A stretch of 64,000 bases of DNA from Rosa chinensis (taxonomy: Eukaryota > Streptophyta > Magnoliopsida > Rosales > Rosaceae). The notes under the pieces were generated by a model. The model was not told the origin of the DNA and did not search any database. It saw only the letters and a list, made by a program, of their open reading frames with translations. Positions 45,230-56,500 of this stretch are shown one piece after another; the first letter of the stretch is position 1; each line of letters opens with the position of its first letter. The DNA lies in assembly GCF_002994745.2 (NCBI RefSeq), contig NC_037088.1, positions 48,118,897 to 48,182,896 on the forward strand, given 5' to 3'. The translations under genes and the position numbers were made by a program.

Positions 45230-46200
45230 ACAGTCATCTAGGAAAGAATGAAGGTAAAAGAAAAATGCAGTAAATGTTATCTATTTTTGTTTTACCTGCA
45301 ACTTTATTGTTCTGAAGTCTCTGGTCTTCTCTGTTTTCCTTTGTTTTGTTCAATCATATATATAGATTTTCTTCTATAGTTGTATCTTCTAATTTTCATT
45401 ACAGTAATTGCACACCAAGAAAAAATTCATAACCTATATTTTGATGTTTCCAATTCATCTCGTATATCATTAGTGTACATTGTGTTGTTTCTTCATTTCC
45501 AGGAAATTGAAAATGATAGGTTAATCATTTCCAGAAAACTATGTCCTGAATCATGTTCTACATTTGCTAGAACAGTATATACTGGTGCTGAGAGAATTGA
45601 GAGCCAGTCATCATATTACCTTTTCCAACCTAAATGAAACATTATCTTACGTAGAAATCCACTCAGCTAGACAGCTACTATCATTTAGGAAAAAGAAAAA
45701 TGTAGTAAAAGCTGACTTGCTTCAAACTAGTACTGGTAGTGCATCTTGGTGTGTGGCTGCAATAGTTAAGCACCAACACTAGTAAGCAGCACCTATGTTA
45801 ATTTTTTACTAACGTCTCTGTTCTAACTCTGTTTTCCTCTGTTATGTTCCATTATATATATTGATCTTCTTTATTAATTGTAAAACTTGAAGGAAAACAA
45901 CATGCAGTAAAAGTTGATATGTTTTGTTAAATACTGCAACAAGAAAGTTCCAGTAAAGGGACTAGTACTAACAGTGCATATTTTTTGTCAGCAACACTGT
46001 TTCTGTTTTCCTCTATTTTGTTCAATCATATATGTTGATTTTTCTAACAAGAGAAATGTAATATGCATTTCAGTAATTACACGCCAAGACAAAGAACTTA
46101 ATCTATACTTTGATTTTTCCAAGCATCTCGTACAACCTTAACATGGTGTGTTCTAATTTCCAGGAAATAAGACATGACAAGCAAATCAATTTGATGTATT
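45230..46200. repeat. divergent tandem repeats
   Basis: Blocks containing TGTTTTCCT(T/C)TGTT(T/A)TGTTC, ATTTCAGTAATT(G/A)CACGCCAAGA-like words and TTTCCAGGAAAT occur two to three times (about 45310-45520, 45800-45870, 46000-46170). Some edges look like splice acceptors, but I see no protein. It could be decayed duplicated host gene sequence. Confidence 0.55.
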
Positions 46201-46549
46201 TTTATGCCTTCTAGTTAAACAATTATGATAAACTTGATCACTTACACTTTATCACATGATTAATCCTACTAGGGAGACGGTTTTGAAGAACAATGCTTGA
46301 AATAGTTTGATAGAAAATTGTCTGTTCTAAAAAAAAAAAATTGGTGATTTTAGTTATATATGCATGGGGATTAGATCCAAAAAAAAAAAAAAACCAAAAT
46401 TGGGATCAAGTATGAACTCTTATCAAACTTCAGTTTGCTGCAAGTTGGGTTGATGCACTAAAATTGATCAAACTGACATTTCGAAGTTGATTCCCCTCTT
46501 CACTGATCCTAGTGGGATCATGAGTTTCAGACCTAGGATATATAATAGA

Positions 46550-46785
46550 CTTTATACAAGATGTTGGTCTATTTAATAATTTTCATTACATTGAGGGCTC
46601 AAGGCCTCAAACACACAGTTACACACTAAATACAAGACATAGAAGTGACAGCGACAGCAAAGACATATACCTAATTGAAATCAAATATAACAAGCATACG
46701 GCACACATAAAAACCTTCACAATTCAGCAGTAACTCAGAAGGTTCTAGTCAGGAAGATTGTCCCTAATTGAGTGCAGTTCAGATG
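46550..46785. repeat. left copy of the 236-bp direct repeat flanking copia #4 (duplicated 3' end of kinase gene D)
   Basis: CTTTATACAAGATGTTGG to TGCAGTTCAGATG. It includes the last codons and stop of a gene D copy on the minus strand and its 3' flank. It matches 56266-56500 with few differences and stops exactly at the 5' LTR of copia #4. Confidence 0.9.
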
Positions 46786-46980
46786 AAGGAAGTTAAATTC
46801 TAGTGTGCCTCTTTAAACTAGGGTTTAGTTTTAGAGCTGTAATAGGAGAAGGTTCTAGATTTCCTAAGTGTTTTCAGATTCTATTATCTTGTATGTACTT
46901 TATAAATCACTATATAAAGAGCTCCTATTATCAATAATAGAACACACAATTCTTTCTGCAATTCCATTTTTATTACAACA
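46784..46980 (+). repeat. 5' LTR of copia #4
   Basis: From the TGAAGGAAGTT junction to TTATTACAACA, followed by CGTTATCAGCACGAG. TATA box TATATAAA at 46911-46918. Confidence 0.85.
46911..46918 (+). promoter_or_regulatory. TATA box of the copia #4 5' LTR
   Basis: TATATAAA in CACTATATAAAGAGCTCC. The matching region of the 3' LTR lies near 56200 (CCATATAAAGG). Confidence 0.6.
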
Positions 46981-47987
46981 CGTTATCAGCACGAGCCCTA
47001 ACCCTAGCCTAAAAGAAAAAGAAAAAACAATACCCTAAACTCCCCTCACCAAAACTGCCGCAAGCCCTAGCCGCAAGCTGCTCCCCGCGTTGTAGCCTAC
47101 AACCCATGCTAGCCTCCTGCCCGCCTGCTCCCCGCACTGCAACCTAAGCACCGCGCTGCCCCCGTAGCTCTCCAGCGCACCCGTGTGCTTGTCCTCCTCC
47201 CGTGACCTGCAGCCCTGCAGCCTACACCCCGCGCGCACCTACAGCCTCCTGCTGCAAGCTCCCGCATTCCAGCTAGCAGAGCCACCGACCGGCAGCACTT
47301 GCAAACTGCTTCCTGCATCACCACCGAGCCATTAGCCACGACCAGGATTGTAAACAAGTTACAATCCCAGATTAGGATCGAATAGCCACTGCAATCCTAG
47401 CTTAGCATTGAAGTAGCATCTGCAATCCCAACCCAGGATAGATAGCACGTCTACAATCCTTTCATGGTTTCAAGCCCCGCGACCTCCTGCTGCCACGAGC
47501 TGCTACTGCTGCCAATTGTTGCTGCTGCTGCCTTAACACGCCTGCATCAACACGCGCATGTTCTCAAGCCCCAAATCATCAAGTAAGCTTTTGTGATTAA
47601 AGTTCCTGCTTTCTTGTCTTTTAAATTCCTTTATTTGCTGCAGGATTTGTATAATATAAACATGGGTTTGATTATTTAATAAGCGAAATTGTGGGGAGTC
47701 ACGCTAAACTAACTAAGAGCGTTCGTAATCAATGAACTAAGAGTGTTCATAATAAACGGACTAAGAGCATTCATAATCAATTAACTAAGAGTGTTCATAA
47801 TCTTCGGACTAAGAGAGTCCGCAAGCATCAATTTTTGACCATATTAAACATCAATGTTTCAGTTTAATCCAAATATTCTTGGAAATCGATTTCTTGGTAG
47901 CATAGCTCGGAAATCTTATTATTATTATTAGTTTTCGTTGAAGTTTAGCTCCGAAACTAATTCGTTCTTGTTTCACCCTTTTTCAGG
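46981..47987 (+). other. copia #4 leader
   Basis: GC-rich part at 47040-47570 (many GCC and CTGC words), then at about 47700-47825 five tandem copies of a motif of about 24 bp, ACTAAGAG(C/T)(G/A)TTC(G/A)TAAT, then a pyrimidine tract ending TTTTTCAG two bases before the gag ATG. Confidence 0.65.
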
Positions 47988-48830
47988 ATGTCAAACTCAA
48001 ACATACTCGATTTTGTTCCATTGGATTATGCAAGCAAAAGATACCTAATGTGGGCTTAGGATGTTGAGCTTCACCTTATTGCCCATGAATTATTGCATAC
48101 AATCCAATAGCTTTGTCATAAAGGAACTGCTCCAGACCCTCAAACTGAGATCGACAATTCTAGGGTACTTGCCCTAATGATACGTCACATGGATAGGGAC
48201 CTCAAGTTTGAGTTCATGAATGAGGATAGCGCTATAAAGCTATGGCAAGCGCTTCGTGAACATTATGGCAACGTTCGTGACTCCATCCCTCCGAATTTAG
48301 AAGCAGAATGGAATGATCTTCGCTTCTCTGACTTTGATACAGTCATACAATTTTGTTTGGAAGCTCTACGCATCACAGGAATGATGCGCTTCTGTGGCAA
48401 GACAATCACAGAAGAACATTTGATTGAGGAAACCCTCAATACCTTCCATGTCTATGCTATGAGGTCCTGTGATTTATTTCGGACTCATATAAATGCAAGA
48501 CGGATCACAAGCTTTCAACAGCTTATTGAAGCTATGGAAATTGCTGAAAGGCAAGGCAACGAACTTGTGAGAAGAGAAATTGATAGGCTTCGAGATAGCT
48601 ATCCAGAGCATCGTCCCATGGCTAGAGAAAGTCGCCATAGACGTCATGATTCATATGATCGAAATGCTCATGAAGGTAGTCGCCAAAGGCGACAATCACG
48701 CCACAGTAGGAGTCGTGAATTTGAGGGACGAAGGGTTGGAAACCATAGAGCCAACGTTGGCTATGGTCATAATTTTCCAATGCTTCTTGTCCTAAGGACC
48801 ATGCACATTGCGTCAATGCGCCTCAATTAA
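47988..48830 (+). pseudogene. copia #4 gag (without zinc knuckle)
   Basis: ATG at 47988 (MSNSNILDFVPLDYASKRYL). Stops occur near 48058 and 48108, then a long open part LMIRHMDRDLKFEFMNEDSA, LWQALREHYGNVRDSIPPNL, LRITGMMRFCGKTITEEHLI to 48830. An arginine-rich region (SRQRRQSRHSRSREFEGRR) follows. No CCHC knuckle is found before the spacer. Confidence 0.8.
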
Positions 48831-49345
48831 GGGAAAATCCTCTTCATAGTGTCTATTTCTGATATGGAATGTCTGATCAATGGACCTGAATTTGCAATGT
48901 ACCTAAGAAGGTAGCCGCATCATGATGATCAAGACATCGAGTTTAAAAAGACTTTAAATTTGGCGATGAAGACAAAATGCCGCAGATTTTTATTTCGAAT
49001 AGTCTTTTATTTTTCCAAGAATTATGTAATGGCAATTATGCCTTAATCAATAAATGACAATTTTGTATTAACTCTTTCTCAAGTGGCGCATCCAATGAAG
49101 TATGATGTCTAGGAAAGTAATTGAGATTAGTGGTACTTAAGAGAGCCTCGCTCCACCGACATCTCTCTCTATTTCCCTAGTCATATTTGATTAGAGTTAC
49201 CAAACGGATTGAGTGACTACGATTTGTCTAAGTTTGATTTTGGATTAGACTTTGGTTAAAGAAACTTTGATATAACCATTGCCTATTAATAAAGTGTCGA
49301 TTCTTTAATGTCTTGGGCATACCTTAATTCTAACTTTATTATTTT
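48831..49345 (+). other. copia #4 gag-pol spacer
   Basis: Similar to 16880-17273 of copia #2 (TTTATTTTTCCAAGAATTAT, ATGTCTAGGAAAG, GTGACTACGATTTGTCTA). It runs straight into the text after the protease, so the protease (about 220 bp) has been deleted between ATTATTTT and AAAGATATAAG. Confidence 0.65.
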
Positions 49346-50700
49346 AAAGATATAAGAGCCAATGGTTTTTATGTGAAAACACATTGTGAGAATTGACAAG
49401 AGTTCCTTTGCATCACCTCTAATTACTACGGACATAAACGAGTATTAAGAAACTTATGTGTCGCTCTAGTGGGTTGTATGCAACCACTATTCAAATCATT
49501 GAATCAAACCATGTCATATATGAGAGATGATTTATGGGATTCTGACGCATATAGGCTTTGACATGACCGTTTGGGACACCCAGGTCGTGATATGATGATC
49601 TGTATATTAAAGATTTCATACGGACATCCATTCTTCAAAACGAAGAGAAGTAAGAACCAAAAATCTGTTCGAGGAGAAGCACATACGCCTCACGGCACCA
49701 AGACTGTGCATGACCGACCACTTAGGGCAGGTGCCGTCTACCCCCTACGGCAACAATATGGTTTGGACGCCATGGACTCCTCTTTGACTCCTTTTTCTAC
49801 TTCTAAAGTCAATTGTGACTTCGTGGCTCAACCAAATTCTTCTTTGGTTGCTTCTAAAGCCCATCTTTCGTTTTGCAAAGCCTGCTCTTTAGCAAAGTTA
49901 GGATCGAGACCATCCTATGCAAAGGACATTAAGGAAATAATTTCATTCTTACAAAGAATCCAAGGGGATTATGTGGATCGACTCAACCAACTTGCGGACT
50001 GCTTAGATGTTTTATGCTATTTGTTGATATGCGAACAAGCTGGTCATGTATTGCACTATCGTCCACTCGTAATGCTGCTTATAATAAACTCCTAACCTAG
50101 ATCATATGGCTACGGGCTCACTACCCAGATCATCCCATTCAGTCAATTTGACTTGATAATGCTAGAGAGTTTACATCAAAAAATTTCGATGACTATTACA
50201 TATCATTGGATATTGATATCAAGTATCATATTCCTATGTCACACCCAATTGGTCAAGCGGAAAAGCCACCATTAAACGACTGCGATGGTAGCCCGGACAT
50301 TGGTAATACGCACCAATATTTCCGCTTGGGTTATGCAATATCGCATGCAGCTATGCTAATTCATCTAAAACTCATAGCAACCACTCAACTTTGATTTGCG
50401 TTACAACTAGTGACTGGGTTCGAGTCTAATATCTCGCACTTATGCATATTTGAGTGTGCAGTTTATGTGCCAATTGCGCGGCCACAGCACATCAACATGA
50501 GTCATTGCAATGAATGCATATATATATATATATATATATTTGTGTTGGACATAAGTCTTCAACTATAAATCCGCTATGTAGAACCCTTGACAGGCGATCT
50601 CTTTTTCGCTGGATTTGCGGATTGTCACTTTGATGAGATAGTCTTCCCGTCGTTAGGGGGAGATTAGAACGTCAACGTTCAATAGGAACAACAGGAATTG
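49346..50700 (+). pseudogene. copia #4 integrase
   Basis: Pre-integrase text from 49346 (IRANGFYVKTHCEN), then GHPGRDMMICILKISYGHPF and a long insert, SSLVASKAHLSFCKACSLAK at about 49840-49900, integrase core remnants (LDNARE near 50155, a broken third block at 50240) and FECAVYVPIARPQH at about 50450. Several stops and a (TA)n run at 50518-50540 interrupt it. Confidence 0.75.
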
Positions 50701-52150
50701 TAGTGGTCTGTCCCCACTATGTCTCATCTTGATCCCCTAAAAGTGACGAAATCATATATACCTACTGCAAACATGTCTGCAAGGATTGATGTCCCCACAA
50801 GAGGACATGGTGCCACACAGAGGAGATGGGTACGGCACCACTACCATGGATGGTGGTATGGTGACGCCACAAGGTGGCATAATGGCGTCATAGGCCATGG
50901 GTTCCGCTAGAGAGCATAGGAGACCCATATGTTCGATGGATTCTCTCCCTAGGAAGAGAGCGAGTTTGGCACAACTTGATCCATTGATCATTGATACTCA
51001 AAATCCGTCTCATGAGAATATTCTAGATTGTGGTTATGTCCAAGAGACATCGTTGGGGCACGCCTCAATGTTAGAACCAATTCCTGAGAATACAGAGATC
51101 TCTACGAACTACACTAGTGTACATGAGGACATAGAATTATTGAGACCAATGACATCGAACCTTACTCCGTTGAAGAATGCCAATGTAGAGAAAATTGGCC
51201 TAAATAGAAATATGCGATCCAGGTTGAATTGGATTCACTAACGAAGAGGGAGGATTTCAGGCCTAAGATGCCAATTCCTCCTAACATAAAACCTGTTGAC
51301 ATCAATATGTCTTCGTTAGATAGCATGATGAGAATAAGAGATGATAATCTCACCTTATGGAGCAAGGCTTCTCACAAAATGCCCTGAAATCGACTATGAG
51401 AAGACATATTCTCTCGTAATGGATGTCACTGCACTCCACTACCTTGTTAGTTTGGTAGTTTCCGAATAACTGAACATGCAGCTTACGAATGTGGTCACTA
51501 CGTATCTCTATGAGGATCTAGATACGGAATATAATGAAGGTTCTTGTGGACTTTATTTACCCAAATCAAGTGGCTCTTGACCACGGAGCGCATTTGCAAT
51601 GAGGGTGAAACGCTCACTAAAGTGACTACTTGATTGGGAAGGGATATGATGAACTATGCCCCTGCGTTTTCATGACAAGTTTTGGATTTGCAATTGTCAC
51701 GGTTTATGTTGATAAACATAATTGGAACCCTTGAGAGCTAAGGGAAACCGCTGAACACCTGAAATCTGTGTTTGAGATGAAGGACCTTGGGAGAACACTG
51801 TTTTGTCTAGACGTAGAACTTGTAACCATGTCAATAAATGCTTTGTATTTTGATAAAGTCAAAGATGCACTCCCATGGTCGTCCGTAGTCTTGGCCCTAA
51901 GAGGGATCCGTTTCATCCCAGGGATGATGACGAAAATGTGTTAATAGCAAAAGTGCTTACCTGAGTACAATATGCTCATTATTGTACCTATCACAATACA
52001 AGACTGGACACCTCAATTGTTACGAATTTGTTGGCTAGATATAGCCCCGCGCCAACGTAATGTCATTGGACTGGTATAAAGATAATCTTTCGTTACTTAA
52101 AATGTACAATAGATATGGGCTTGTTCTATCCCTGCAGAGAGAAAAGAATG
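50701..52150 (+). pseudogene. copia #4 reverse transcriptase
   Basis: Linker (RRPICSMDSLPRKRASLAQ) and RT pieces in changing frames: YEKTYSLVMDV near 51400, VSLVVSE near 51450, VYVD followed by a small deletion in the active-site box near 51710, MKDLGRTLFCLDVEL near 51780. Clearly inactive. Confidence 0.7.
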
Positions 52151-52229
52151 ACGGAAGAATGAGAACGAATCTCATTAGCCCAAGAGGCGTCGTCCAAGAC
52201 CCCATGACCGGCAAAGCTGCCACCGCCAA

Positions 52230-52768
52230 GGGTGGCCGGCGTCATCCTCCTCCCTTACACCAAAACGATGGTGATGTTTGCTGATGCAGGGTATCTCTCT
52301 AACCGTCACAAAAGTCGCTCCCAAATGGGTTATGTCTTTACCATGGGAAGCATTGAGATATCTTGGAGCTCTACAAAGCAGACCCTTGTTGCTACTTCCT
52401 CAAATCATGCAGAGATTATCGCTCTACATGAAGCCGTGCTAGAATGCAAATGGCTAAGGTCTGTAATTAGATATATTCGAGGAACTTGTGGTTCGAAGTC
52501 TACCACAGATGAATCTACATGCATTTAAAAAGATAATGCAGCTTGTATTGAGCAAATGAAATTAGGTTTCATCAAGGGCGACAACACAAAGCATATATCG
52601 CCTAAGTTCTTTTACAATCAGCAACAACAAGCACTTCTAAATATTGAAGTGAATCAAATCCAATCTGAGGATAATGTAGCGGACTTATTTACTAAGTCAT
52701 TACCTAAATCCACCTTTGAGAAACATGTGAAGAGCATCGGATTGAAAAAATTATCCGAACTCCCATGA
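52230..52768 (+). pseudogene. copia #4 RNase H
   Basis: FADAGYLSNRHKSRSQMGYV, ATSSNHAEIIALHEAVLECK, a stop at 52527, then LGFIKGDNTKHISPKFFYNQ and NVADLFTKSLPKSTFEKH. It keeps most of the copia RNase H. Confidence 0.8.
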
Positions 52769-52972
52769 TTGTAACAATCAGGGGGAGATATTGACATCAG
52801 GGGGAGGTATGATGTCTACATGTTCGATCTAGAAGAGTGAATGACGTGTTGTGCTATTTTTGTCCTTCGACCAGGGTTATTTTTGTCCCTATGGGTTTTT
52901 GTTACCTGGCAAGGTTTTTAGTGAGGTAACGATCAAAGCGTCATCACCAAGTTTGAGCAGCACAAGGGGGAG

Positions 52973-53083
52973 TGTTGAAGGAAGTTGAATTCTAGTGTGC
53001 CTCTTCAAACTAGGGTTTAGTTCTAGAGTTGTAATAGGAGAAGATTCTAGATTTCCTAATTGTATTCAGATTCTATTACCTTG
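52973..53083 (+). repeat. 3' LTR of copia #4, first part
   Basis: TGTTGAAGGAAGTTG after the polypurine tract cacaagggggag. It is cut by the CACTA element and continues at 56178-56265 to TACTACAACA. Confidence 0.9.
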
Positions 53084-53107
53084 TCACTACCAGAAAAAAG
53101 GTCTTTT

Positions 53108-53310
53108 ACGGCCCAGAATGCACGCCGTAAATGACATTTTACAGCCCACAAATGCAGGCCGTAAATGGGCATGCCGTAAATGACAATTACTATTTACGGC
53201 TCACATAAAATGTGCCGTAAATGAGTCACAATGTGTGCCGTAAATGAGTCAAAAGTGCGCCGTAAAAGAGGATTACATTTACGGCACACATTTCATGCAC
53301 GCCGTAAATG
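53108..53310. repeat. subterminal TTTACGGC repeats of CACTA #3
   Basis: GCCGTAAATG and CTTTTACGGC words in both orientations, about ten copies; a second set lies at 55880-56160. Confidence 0.9.
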
Positions 53311-53329
53311 ATGTTTAAGAAATTAAAAA

Positions 53330-55100
53330 AAAAAAAAAATCTGAAAGGTCATAATTTCCATATTTTTGTTATTAAATAAACATCATTTAAATTATATATT
53401 TATTGCACATCAAATAAAATTTGCTTACAACCAAAGAAAAATCCATCGCAAGCAAAACCAAACCTACACCACTACTTTACATTCATTTCTCTCATCCACT
53501 CTACAAGATAAGCAGCTACTATACCAGTTGAAAGACAGACTTATTTGAACCATCTTCTTGTGTCCGAGCTGCTTATTTGAGTTGCTTTACAACTTTTTGT
53601 GATTACCTGCAACACAAAATCAACATTCAATGTGGTATTCACATTGACATGCAAGTGTTCATCACACAGCAAAATCATCCTAACAAGAGGACAACCTTGA
53701 TACATAAAAAGCTACTATCTTAGATAACCTACCTTATAAAAATCATCCAAACTACTGAGCTATACAAATCCCAGTAAACTACTGAGCTATACAAATCACA
53801 AATGTATCATCAAGCTTCAAGTATCAATGAAATAATGAGAGAAGGGAAATTCGCAACATACCTTAACAAGTACTACTATGAAATTGATCACCAGTTCCTA
53901 TAACAAGAAGAAATCCCCCATAGACATTGAAGATAAGTTTACTAGCATTGCTAAAAAAAGAATCAACTTTAAGTTAAAAACTTAAAAGAAGAAGATCATA
54001 TATATATCAGCTCACATGAAACCTAGAATCTCAGTTTATGAAAGTTTTGCATGACTAACATTATGTCCTTCTTTCTTCCTCCATTTAGCAATGTTACCTT
54101 GACTCTACCAAGTAAAATGGTACGTCAGTAATAAACGTGAGAGACATTAAATTGCTAATTAAGATGTTAAGTAAAACTATTCCCTGCTCAGGCTTACCAT
54201 GGTAGGAGACAAAGCAAGCATATCAAGGACAACATACAAAGGATCTGAAATAACAATCAACATGGTTAAAATGGTAAAGCCAAAGCCTTAAGTTTATAAT
54301 AAAAAAGATGTGTAACTAAATGGTAAAGCCATACCAGCAATTGAGTAATGCTTGACACCCGTCCAAGGCTGAAAATTATAACAGCATCAGCACATTGTTA
54401 CACATGGATACATAACTACTATCTACTAATATACATTTCAAACACCTTAAGGTATGAAAATTTATACTAGACTCTAGTGGGCATGGACAAAGATGCAGAC
54501 CTGATCCACTTCATTGTTAGTATATCATTAACATATACTAAAACCCATTACCATATCATTAACAGTGAACATACATTTTACTAAACTCCCAAACAAAAAA
54601 GTCCCACATAACAATTCTCAATACACAATCCCAAACCATGCTCTCGTAGCTCAAAGAACCAAGCTTGACAAAACTAAAGCCACTCTAACACACACCCGCC
54701 AATACCCAAAATTCTCATCATCCCAAGTTCAATTCAATCAAACATCCACTAACCCAGAACACAAAAATCAGTGACGGAATCAAAGATCCTTCCTTTAAAG
54801 TTGATCAAATGAGCAAATGGAATCGAGAACCATACCGAGTGAGTGATCTGGTGGACGAGGAGAGAAGGAGTGCTCAGAAAAGAGTAGGGGCGCGTGAGAT
54901 CACAGGGTGTCGAAGCCGTGAGAGCACCATGTTTATTTTTCTCTATACACAGAAAGAAAAAGAAAGGCTCTTTCTTTTTTTCTTTTTCCTCTTTATATTT
55001 TTTTGGCTCAATCAAACGCAGAAACAGAAAGGATGCATATGTGAAATTTGTGATTGAATGAAGTCTGTGTATTTCATCAAACCAAACCGAAAGCGAAAGA
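53330..55100. other. interior of CACTA #3, no gene recognised
   Basis: AT-rich, intron-like DNA with short exon-size frames on both strands. It may be intron sequence downstream of the captured exon, but no protein could be identified. Confidence 0.45.
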
Positions 55101-55109
55101 GAAGGAACT

Positions 55110-55208
55110 CACCTGCTAGGAGTCGAGTTTGATAAACGGCCCGAGAGCACCGTCGGCGGACAGAAGTTGCCGAATCCTAGACGGCAAGCTTGATCTTACA
55201 ATAGTCAT
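55110..55208 (-). pseudogene. captured first coding exon of a UPL1/UPL2-like HECT ubiquitin ligase
   Basis: From ATG at 55208 the minus strand reads MTIVRSSLPSRIRQLLSADG and then ALGPFIKLDS, followed by TAG and the donor CAG|GTGAGT. It corresponds to the N terminus of plant UPL1/2 proteins (very large HECT E3 ligases). The TAG replaces the glutamate codon after KLDS. Only about 30 of several thousand codons are present. The CT-rich DNA upstream (55250-55800, minus) looks like the donor gene's 5' leader. Confidence 0.6.
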
Positions 55209-56177
55209 ATCTCCATCGCATCTTTCTCTACTGCAAAAACTACTTCAACACCTAAAACCCAAACAAATACCACACAATTAAACCAAAACCCCCGAAATCC
55301 CTAAAAACCACCAATTTTGGAGCTTTTGATTGAAAAAGTAGATCAGGTAAATACAAACAGCGATAGATACAGAGAAAGAGGGAGAAAGAGAGAGCGGCCG
55401 GAGTACCTGAGAGAGGACGGAGAGAGAGGCGATGGATGCATACACATCCGGCGGTGGAAGCCTCGAAGTGCCGCACAGAGCAGAGAAGAGAGACAGGGAT
55501 TTGGAGAAGAAAGAGAAACCCCCGAAAGTGAAAGAGAGACGAAGAAGATAAGGGGTTTGTGTAGGTCTGGCCCTCTTCTTCTTCGTTCTAGTGGTTCTTC
55601 CTCAGATCTGAATGGAATTAAAAAAATCAGAAACAAGCCCCAATTGAATTTGGGAGAGACATATTCACTTACCTAATGACCGGATTATTGGCTTCAGCCT
55701 TTATATCGATGGGATGGGATCGAGCGAGGATGAAGAGAAGAAGAGGAAACAAGATGAGAGATGAATGAGAGATCTGGGTTTGCGTTAGTTTTTATCTTTT
55801 CAAATGTCAAGTAGAAGGTTTGGTGGGAAATTAGAATTTAGCTAAACTGACTGAGCGGGATTCTTAAATTTTTGCTAATCATTTACAGCGCAAGGTGAAG
55901 CAAGTCGTTAATGACTTTAGAAACACCATTTATGGCACACATTAAAAACGCGCCGTAAAAGACCAGAAAATTAAGTCTTTTACGGCACACAAAAAAGCAT
56001 GTCGTAAATATAACATGACATTTACGGCGTACATGCAAAGCACGCTGTAAAAGACCAGAAATGGAAGTCTTTTAAGGCACACAAAAAAACACACCATAAA
56101 TGACAGTCTTTTACGGCGCACAATTTATGCACGCCGTAATTTGCGCGTCGTAAAAGACAAGTTTTCTGGTAGTGTGT

Positions 56178-56265
56178 ATATACTCTGTAAATCTCCATAT
56201 AAAGGTCTCCTATTATCAATAATAGAACACACAATTCTTTCTGCAATTCCATTTTTACTACAACA
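56178..56265 (+). repeat. 3' LTR of copia #4, second part
   Basis: ATATACTCTGTAAATCTCC to TACTACAACA. Ends precisely where the right copy of the 236-bp repeat begins. Confidence 0.9.
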
Positions 56266-56500
56266 CTTTATTCAAGATGTTGGTCTATTAATAATTTTCA
56301 TTACATTGAGGGCTCAAGGCCTCAAACACAAAGTTACACACTAAATACAAGACATAGAAGTGACAGCGACAACAAAGACATATACCTAATTAAAATCAAA
56401 TATAACAAGCATACGGCACACATAAAAACCTTCACAATTTAGTAGTAACTCAGAAGGTTCTAGTTAGGAAGATTGTCCCTAATTGAGTGCAGTTCAGATG
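56266..56500. repeat. right copy of the 236-bp direct repeat (3' end of kinase gene D)
   Basis: Begins CTTTATTCAAGATGTTGG right after the LTR and ends TGCAGTTCAGATG, then continues uninterrupted into gene D. Matches 46550-46785. Confidence 0.9.

Larger units (their letters stand above)
53084..56174. mobile_element. non-autonomous CACTA element #3 with a captured UPL1/2-like exon
   Basis: CACTACCAGAAAAAAGG at the left and its inverse CTTTTCTGGTAGTG-like end at the right, target duplication TGT (53081-53083 and 56175-56177). Subterminal arrays of TTTACGGC / GCCGTAAA occur at both ends (53108-53310 and 55880-56160). Removing the element and one TGT gives a continuous LTR matching 46784-46980. 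No transposase. It carries a host gene 5' end on the minus strand. Confidence 0.9.
46784..56265 (+). mobile_element. Ty1/copia retrotransposon #4, with CACTA element in its 3' LTR
   Basis: 5' LTR 46784-46980; 3' LTR 52973-53083 plus 56178-56265, split by a CACTA element. The first three or so bases of the 5' LTR (TGT of TGTTGAAGG) are missing at the junction. Inside are gag, spacer, integrase, RT and RNase H pieces with many stops; protease and the gag zinc knuckle are absent. It is closely related to copia #2 in its coding part, but the LTR sequence differs. The flanks are a 236-bp direct repeat rather than a 5-bp duplication. Confidence 0.9.

Noticed and set aside
53084..53310. Regular short repeats read as a possible CRISPR array
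   Set aside because: The words occur in both orientations, with irregular spacing, inside CACTA subterminal regions of a plant genome.
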